Assembly: GCA_030263715.1 (NCBI GenBank)
Contig: SZPM01000003.1
Coordinates: 62,001-126,000 of the forward strand
Direction of reading: 5' to 3'
Origin: ATM1 sp003577165
Lineage (GTDB): Bacteria > Armatimonadota > Fimbriimonadia > Fimbriimonadales > ATM1
DNA: 64,000 nt
The position numbers and the translations under genes are program-made. The notes beneath the pieces are model-generated. The model saw only the letters and a program-made list of their open reading frames with translations, ran no database searches and was not told the DNA's origin. Positions 59,338 to 64,000 of this stretch are shown here, piece after piece (position 1 is the stretch's first letter; every line of letters starts with the position of its first letter).

Positions 59338-60062
59338 TACTGGAACTGCTCTCCGAGGTAGTGCTTCTTCACGTCGGGGTCGCTGACGATCGCCTCACGG
59401 TCTCCTTCTTTGGAGATGCGACCGTCTATTAGGATGTAATTCCAGTCCGTGATGCCCAATGTCGCGCCGACGTTGTGGTCTGTGATCAGGATGCCGATTC
59501 CGCGCTCTTTGAGTTGGAGCAGAATTGACTGCAACTCTTCGATGGTTCGCGGGTCAATTCCCGTGAAAGGTTCATCCAACAAGATGAACTTCGGATCCGA
59601 AGCGAGCGCCCTTGCGATCTCAACCCTTCGCCTCTCGCCTCCGGAGAGCACTCGCCCCTTGCTCGACCGGAAGTCGAGCATCCCCAGTTCTCCGAGGAGT
59701 TCCTTGATCTTCTTGTTCTGCTCGGTCTTGGAAACGCCCCGTAGTTCGAGCACCAACCTCAAGTTCTCCTCAACCGTCAGGTTGCGGAAGACAGAGGCTT
59801 CCTGCGGGAGATAGCCGATTCCCGCGCGGGCGCGCTTGTACATGGGCCACTTCGTCAGTTCGGTGGACTCCGTGGACTCGAGGAAAACGTGGCCAGAATT
59901 CGGTCGGACCAGCCCGACGATCATGTAAAACGTTGTGGTCTTGCCGGCTCCGTTGGGACCGAGCAGCGCAGTGATCTTGCCAGTTTCGAATTCGAGCGAA
60001 ACGTGATCGACGACTCGCCGCCCGCGATACGCCTTTACGAGGTCCTTCGCTCGGACTTTCAC
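59337..60062 (-). CDS. lptB: LPS export ABC transporter ATP-binding protein LptB
   Basis: 241 residues with complete ABC motifs: Walker A LGPNGAGKTTTFYMIVGLV (about 34-52), Q-loop GYLPQEASVFRNLTVEENL (about 82-100), signature VLSGGERRRVEIARALASD (about 137-155), Walker B FILLDEPFTGIDP (about 158-170) and a switch His (ITDHNV). The EASVF and SGGERRR forms are those of LptB. GTG 60062 overlaps the LptC/A stop (GTGA). It powers transport of LPS from the inner membrane. Confidence 0.94.
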   Translation of the reverse strand: MKVRAKDLVKAYRGRRVVDHVSLEFETGKITALLGPNGAGKTTTFYMIVGLVRPNSGHVFLESTESTELTKWPMYKRARAGIGYLPQEASVFRNLTVEENLRLVLELRGVSKTEQNKKIKELLGELGMLDFRSSKGRVLSGGERRRVEIARALASDPKFILLDEPFTGIDPRTIEELQSILLQLKERGIGILITDHNVGATLGITDWNYILIDGRISKEGDREAIVSDPDVKKHYLGEQFQ

Positions 60063-61627
60063 CTTCTTTGGGCGCCCCCTGAGAACTCGACCGAGCGGAG
60101 TTCATAGGTGTCCGGGCTGAAGCCGAGCGTGACCTGCGGCGCAAAGGCCTTCGCTCCGCCGGGTCCGAGTACAGGGTGCGAGCCGGAGATGGTCACCCCC
60201 CCCTTGAGTTTCAACTCCGACATGCTTTCGTTGAAACTCGCGGTTGGGCAGTCGATGTTCAAAGTCCAAGGTTTCGGTTGGCCCTTCTCGTCCTCCGCTT
60301 CGCCCTCAACCGTAATGCGAACCCCGCCCGACATCTGCCAAGAGGAGAGAACGTACACCTTTTTTCCATCCTGGACGGTGCGTTTGCCGTCTGCCGCGAA
60401 ATTCGGGCAGGCAACGACGAATTTCGATTTCTCCTTTGGATTTCTGCTGGTGAATCGCATCGGCGCGCCTCTCGCAGTCAGTCGGTCGTAAGCCGTCGAA
60501 ACGTAAGTCATCTCCACGTGAGTCGCGTTCGTTAAGGAGTACTCGTGATCACCCTCGGAGTACTCGTAAGTGACGTTCTTCCCATCGGCGCTCATGGTCT
60601 GTGGGGAGTAATCCGTTCGGCCCCCACTCTCGGCTTTCATAAACTCGATGGTCGCGGTGTCGGATGAGAATTTCCCCGGCGCAGAAGGGTGCGAGCTGTC
60701 CACCGAAACACCGCCGCTTGCGACGAGCCTCTGCGTTTGAGCGGAGAACTCGGCCTCTCGGCTAGCAAGAACCATCTTCCAATTGGCCGGTTGGTTCGCT
60801 GTCCTTTCGCTTCCCGTCATCTCGACGCGAATCCCGCCGGTGAACTTCCCCTCAAGCAGCCCATACTGTTCCGATCCGTCGGTCGATCCAAGAACCGTGT
60901 CCAATTTCTTGCCCTGGACGGTTACTCCGCGCTGCTTCCAAGTGGCGATCACGGGACTGCCTTCGACGACGAGCAGCCGATTCTTCCCCCCCTCCTGCAT
61001 CTTCAGCGAGCCCTTGGTGACTCCGACGACTTTGATTTCGTCGGTTTCGAACCAGATGTCTTGGCCGGTTACCAGCAGGGAGGCGAGCACAAGGGCGGTG
61101 GACGAAGCCTTCATATTCGATTCACTCGCGAAGAGCGCAACTCCCTTTTTCGACGGGCCTATCCGCATCCCGTTGACGTTGGCTTCGCGTATGTCCTCCG
61201 CGACGAGTTCACCCTTCTTCTGCGAACCGCTGATTCTGTCACACCTGAGGCTCACGCGCCCGTCGGAGGACACGGCCCGCACGTTGCCCCGAAGCCGGAA
61301 GACGCGGTTCGTTTCCTCCGCATCACCGCTGTCTGCGGTGACAGTGACGAGAGGCTGGTCCTCGTCGAAGAGGACCACTTCGACGTCCGAAAGCTGACCG
61401 TAGCCCCCCGAGTCGCCCACCGAGCCCGTGGCGGAGGAGGCCGACAGAGACCAGAGTTTCTCCCCGTCCGAGCTGGTGGCATGCAGGGAGAGCGTTTTCA
61501 TCCTGCCGCCGATCTCCAACTCGTCCGACTCCGGTTCAAAGAGGTCGCGCGCCGCGCGATTCCCGGAGGAGGTGCAGGCGGCAATCCCGACGCAAAGGCA
61601 GATTAGGAGAGGACCGACAAGTCTGAT
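60059..61627 (-). CDS. LptC/LptA-like fusion lipoprotein, apparent ATC start
   Basis: 522 residues from 61627: an 18-residue lipoprotein signal RLVGPLLICLCVGIAAC (lipobox GIAAC), an LptC-like domain (about 20-150: DELEIGGRMKTLSLHATSSDGEKLWSLSASSATG, VVLFDEDQPLVTVTADSGDAEETNRVFRLRGNVRAVSSDGRVSLRCDRI) and two OstA/LptA-like repeats (LASREAEFSAQTQRLVASGGVSVDS; TLNIDCPTASFNESMSELKLKGGVTISG). Such proteins bridge the periplasm for LPS. An AGGAGG site (61638-61633) lies 5 nt before ATC 61627, giving a perfect signal peptide; no ATG/GTG/TTG occurs in the right place. ATG 61681 is possible but would give an odd 18-residue basic leader. It overlaps rlmN by 25 nt. Confidence 0.75.
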   Translation of the reverse strand: MRLVGPLLICLCVGIAACTSSGNRAARDLFEPESDELEIGGRMKTLSLHATSSDGEKLWSLSASSATGSVGDSGGYGQLSDVEVVLFDEDQPLVTVTADSGDAEETNRVFRLRGNVRAVSSDGRVSLRCDRISGSQKKGELVAEDIREANVNGMRIGPSKKGVALFASESNMKASSTALVLASLLVTGQDIWFETDEIKVVGVTKGSLKMQEGGKNRLLVVEGSPVIATWKQRGVTVQGKKLDTVLGSTDGSEQYGLLEGKFTGGIRVEMTGSERTANQPANWKMVLASREAEFSAQTQRLVASGGVSVDSSHPSAPGKFSSDTATIEFMKAESGGRTDYSPQTMSADGKNVTYEYSEGDHEYSLTNATHVEMTYVSTAYDRLTARGAPMRFTSRNPKEKSKFVVACPNFAADGKRTVQDGKKVYVLSSWQMSGGVRITVEGEAEDEKGQPKPWTLNIDCPTASFNESMSELKLKGGVTISGSHPVLGPGGAKAFAPQVTLGFSPDTYELRSVEFSGGAQRR

Positions 61628-62673
61628 GGCGACCTCCTGCGGGCGAACCTGCCGCCGTGAACTCCTGCCAGTTGGCCGCATGCTGCGGCGATTCGGTGAC
61701 CACGCTCTCTCCGCTGAGTAACGTTCACTCCCAAGGATTCGAGCGTGCGGCGAAACTGAGTGATCCGGCTTGGAGCGGGCCGCTTGAATCCTTGTCCTGT
61801 AGACACATAGTTGAAGGGAATCAGGTTGACAAGGCTCGGAAACCCGCGAACCATCGTCGCGAGGTCTTCCGCCTGATCGATCGTGTCGGTTACGCCCTCG
61901 ATCAACAGGTACTCGAATGTGACCTTGCGACCGGTCGCGTTCACGTACTCCTTCGCTGCCGACAGCACTTCGCTGATCGGCCACTTCTGGTTCACGGGCA
62001 TGAGGCTGTTCCGGATCTCGTCTTTCGTGGAGTGGAGCGAAATGGCGAGGTGAATGGGCAGGTTCTCTTGGGCCAGTTCTCGGATTCGCGGCACGATGCC
62101 GACGGTGGACACGGTGATATGGCGCGGGCTTAGGCCGACCTCCTGCTTGAAGAGCCGAATCGACTTCACGACCTCCGGATAGTTGAGCAGCGGTTCGCCC
62201 ATTCCCATGTATACGACGTGCGAAATTCGCCTGGGCGAGATGCTCTGAAGCAGAAAGTACTGGCCGAGGATCTCTCCTGCCGACAGGTTCCGGTCGAAGC
62301 CCCCGAGGCCGGTGGCGCAAAAAGCGCACCCCATCGGGCAGCCGACTTGGGTGCTGAGGCAGCAGCTGACCCGGTCGGCGTAGGGGAGCAGCACACACTC
62401 GAAGGACTCCTCGTCGCCCCCGTGAGCGAGCACTTTCACGACCCCATCCTCGGATTCCACCCGCCGGGTTTCGACGAGTCCGGAGGCGACGTATCGCTCG
62501 CCGAGGGCCTCTCGGACATCGGCCGGGAGGTCGCTCATCTTTTCGAAGTCGGTCTCTCCCGCGTACAGCCAACGGGCAAGTTGGCGGGCGCGGAGGGCCG
62601 GCCTGTCGGCTGAGGAGAGGGCTTCCGCAAGTTCGGCTCGGTCCAGACCCAAGAGGGCAGGGGTGGGCGGCAC
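61603..62673 (-). CDS. rlmN: Dual-specificity rRNA/tRNA A2503/A37 methyltransferase
   Basis: 356 residues of radical-SAM RlmN: an N-terminal helical domain (ALRARQLARWLYAGETDFEKMSDLPADVREAL), substrate strands VLLPYADRVSCCLSTQVGCPMGCAFCATGLGGF with the CX3CX2C cluster (about 124-131), YMGMGEPLLNY, VSTVGIVPRI and LAISLHSTKDEIRNSLMPVNQKWP, then a C-terminal Cys (AAACGQLAG, about 337) needed for methyl transfer. It methylates A2503 of 23S rRNA. GTG 62673 follows a TACAAT box by 6 nt, suggesting a leaderless transcript of the entire rlmN-lpt operon. Earlier frames run into the non-coding divergent region. Confidence 0.94.
   Translation of the reverse strand: MPPTPALLGLDRAELAEALSSADRPALRARQLARWLYAGETDFEKMSDLPADVREALGERYVASGLVETRRVESEDGVVKVLAHGGDEESFECVLLPYADRVSCCLSTQVGCPMGCAFCATGLGGFDRNLSAGEILGQYFLLQSISPRRISHVVYMGMGEPLLNYPEVVKSIRLFKQEVGLSPRHITVSTVGIVPRIRELAQENLPIHLAISLHSTKDEIRNSLMPVNQKWPISEVLSAAKEYVNATGRKVTFEYLLIEGVTDTIDQAEDLATMVRGFPSLVNLIPFNYVSTGQGFKRPAPSRITQFRRTLESLGVNVTQRRERGHRIAAACGQLAGVHGGRFARRRSPSDLSVLS
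61633..61638 (-). promoter_or_regulatory. Ribosome-binding site (AGGAGG) that decides the lptC/A start
   Basis: On the minus strand AGGAGG is followed after 5 nt by ATC at 61627. The spacing and strength are ideal, and the codons after it encode a textbook lipoprotein signal, so initiation at a non-canonical ATC is the best reading. Confidence 0.55.
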
Positions 62674-62679
62674 GGCGGA

Positions 62680-62685
62680 ATTGTA
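62680..62685 (-). promoter_or_regulatory. -10 box (TACAAT) 6 nt before the rlmN GTG
   Basis: TACAAT on the minus strand ends 6 nt before GTG 62673; no Shine-Dalgarno sequence is present between them. Confidence 0.45.
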
Positions 62686-62773
62686 CTCAGGCGGGACTTC
62701 AGTCCCCGAAAATCCCTCACCTGGGCCCCCTACCCCGTGCTTTTTCCTGCACCATGAGCCAAAATGGAGCAAG

Positions 62774-62867
62774 GTGCGCCTTAGAGCGCATGAGTCTGCG
62801 GTGGGTCGGACCGTAGCCCGAGCCCGAAGGAAACTACGGAAACTGGGTAAGGGACGAGGAAAGACTC
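62774..62867 (+). ncRNA. Candidate structured 5' leader of the SLH protein gene
   Basis: Upstream of the SLH gene the plus strand can form a 6-bp hairpin (GTGCGC 62774-62779 with GCGCAT 62786-62791), an enclosing GAGTCT/AGACTC stem (62792-62797 with 62862-62867), and inside it CCGTAG/CTACGG (62811-62816 with 62834-62839). Purine-rich GGAAA-type loops link them. It matches no riboswitch consensus I know; it may be a regulatory leader or mRNA-stabilising element. Confidence 0.35.
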
Positions 62868-62899
62868 CGCCGCCATCACAACTCAAGGAGGAGTCAAGG

Positions 62900-64000
62900 A
62901 TGAATCGAACGCTGAAACTTGCTTTCGGCGCCGTTCTTGGTGCTGCGCTGGTAGCCCCAGTCGCTGCCCAGAACTTCCCAGACACCCAGGAATGGGACTG
63001 GGCGTTCAACGCCATCCTCAACCTGAAGAACGAGGGAATCCTCGTCGGGTACCCGGATGGTCTCTTTCGACCTGGCCGCCCCGCATCACGGCGTGAACTC
63101 GCCGGTGCGCTGAACGCGGCCTACGAAAAGCTGAAGGGCATGATCGGCGGTCTGCAAAACCAGATCGACGCGATCAACCAGAAGCTTGACAACATGGACA
63201 ACTTCGCCACGAAGGCGGAGCTCGCCGCACTTCGTGACCAACTGGCTCAGATCCAGCGCGACATCCAAATGATGAAGGGCTGGGGCGATGACATCGCCAA
63301 CATGAAGAAGTTGGTCGACATGCTGTCCAACGAGTTGAAGGAACTGGGCGTCGACGTTGACGCGATGAAGCGCGATCTTTCGGATCTCGCTGACCGCGTT
63401 GCCAAACTCGAAGCCCGGAAGCCCGCGATTGACATTCACGGAGATCTCAACTTCGTGATGCACGCAGGCCACTCGACGGACGACATGTTCGGCATGACCG
63501 TGGACCGCCGCCTGACCGGATTCGGTCGCGGCGACTACGAAGGCGATCCGGTTGGAATGACTCGCGACCTCACCATGGGCCATGAGGCAGGTTTCACCTT
63601 CTCTGGCACCAACGACGACGGTCCAAAGTGGCACGCAACGATCGTTGTGGGCAACCTCATGGGCTTCGGCGACTTCGAGGGAAGCGGGTTCTTCTATGGC
63701 AACCAGGGTCACGTACCTTTCTCGTTCGCTCCGTTTAACGAAGTGAATGAAACGGTGTACGTCCAGAGCTTCGGTGTCAACTTCGACACCTCGGTCTGGG
63801 GCCAGAACTTCACGGCGGAGTTGGGTCGCGTCGGCTATCAAGCCGGCAACTACTTCTTCAGGAGGTACGACAACACTCCGTACTTCGACAACCCGCGCTG
63901 GGATGATGGCAACTGGTACTTCGACGGCGGCATTCTCAAGTTCAACTGGGGAAGCACCGGCCTCGATGTATACGGCGGCCGAGTCAATCAGGGCAACACG
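62900..64000 (+). CDS. SLH-domain coiled-coil outer-membrane barrel (OmpM-like), partial
   Basis: The gene begins at ATG 62900 with AGGAGG nearby and runs off the right edge (367 codons visible). After the signal peptide (TLKLAFGAVLGAALVAPVAAQ) comes one SLH domain: FPDTQEWDWAFNAILNLKNEGILVGYPDGLFRPGRPASRRELAGAL (about 23-68). A coiled coil (about 75-175: LKGMIGGLQNQIDAINQKLDNMDNF... to ADRVAKLEARK) precedes strands of a large barrel (FGVNFDTSVWGQNFTAELGRVGYQAGNYFFRRYD...). In diderms such as Veillonella and Deinococcus relatives this architecture ties the outer membrane to the cell wall. It would be the main OM anchor and porin here. Confidence 0.9.
   Translation, partial: MNRTLKLAFGAVLGAALVAPVAAQNFPDTQEWDWAFNAILNLKNEGILVGYPDGLFRPGRPASRRELAGALNAAYEKLKGMIGGLQNQIDAINQKLDNMDNFATKAELAALRDQLAQIQRDIQMMKGWGDDIANMKKLVDMLSNELKELGVDVDAMKRDLSDLADRVAKLEARKPAIDIHGDLNFVMHAGHSTDDMFGMTVDRRLTGFGRGDYEGDPVGMTRDLTMGHEAGFTFSGTNDDGPKWHATIVVGNLMGFGDFEGSGFFYGNQGHVPFSFAPFNEVNETVYVQSFGVNFDTSVWGQNFTAELGRVGYQAGNYFFRRYDNTPYFDNPRWDDGNWYFDGGILKFNWGSTGLDVYGGRVNQGNT

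Noticed and set aside
61628..62572. Upstream extension of the lptC/A frame to 62572
   Set aside because: It runs inside rlmN in another frame and is Arg/Pro-rich without any domain.
1..64000. CRISPR arrays, insertion sequences, rRNA operons
   Set aside because: No regularly spaced repeats, transposase genes or rRNA signatures were seen on either strand.

Overview
This window is from a diderm bacterium, most likely Armatimonadota (a Fimbriimonas-like lineage). The inference rests on a combination of genes rather than one marker. These are a type II secretion-type pseudopilin with a DUF1559-like body (27755-28675), an SLH-domain/coiled-coil outer-membrane protein of the OmpM type running off the right edge (62900 onward), an Lpt lipopolysaccharide-export operon with a fused LptC/LptA-like protein, MltG, RuvX and LptF-type permeases, and many GTG/TTG starts. 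A phylogenetic placement was not possible here.

Layout. 1-8007 is accessory DNA: a nucleotidyltransferase-fold protein, a DIP1984-family protein, a one-haem-motif secreted barrel-like protein, a MerR regulator with its operator, an MntA/HepT toxin-antitoxin pair whose HepT has an in-frame amber codon, and a large HEXXH-RHS-phosphodiester-glycosidase fusion coupled to a secreted partner. 8108-17805 is a metal-resistance island of about 9.7 kb. It lies between a complete tRNA-Ala and a 45-nt copy of the 3' half of that tRNA, and carries one long operon: Cys-rich secreted protein, CzcC, CzcB, CzcA, PII-like, ABM monooxygenase and Zn/Cd-type P-ATPase. No integrase is visible.

17899-32696 holds mostly singly transcribed genes: TPR protein, DUF1080, Spy-like protein, Tat-exported amine oxidase, GH78 rhamnosidase, receiver-like protein, matrixin-like protease, the RNase P RNA gene, pseudopilin, superoxide dismutase, S41 peptidase, aquaporin and an unknown. 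32758-51685 is core-like: cell-wall amidase with a GerMN protein, PAP2 phosphatase, a degenerate ADP-ribosylglycohydrolase-like protein, tRNA-Val, RidA, a GbsR-type regulator, S18, and a tandem triple amidohydrolase. It continues with a tightly overlapped aroE-GtrA-UbiA-YqeG-MltG-RuvX-IMPase cluster read leftward from a 45-bp divergent promoter shared with queC-queE, then RimK with its RimB-like protease. 51809-56395 has a second GH78 rhamnosidase, a small lipoprotein, a second tRNA-Val and a class-I glutamine-amidotransferase-like hydrolase. 62673 down to 56350 is one overlapped operon: rlmN, lptC/A, lptB, lptF/G, DUF3084 and a small YqgF/RuvC-fold protein.

A window-wide signal is that about a dozen first genes have a TANNNT box only 5-9 nt before the start codon and no Shine-Dalgarno sequence, which implies leaderless transcripts. 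Other first genes carry strong AGGAGG-type sites. The envelope genes (Lpt, SLH-OmpM, MltG, amidase, PAP2, UbiA/GtrA) fit a Gram-negative cell plan in which the outer membrane is anchored by an SLH porin.
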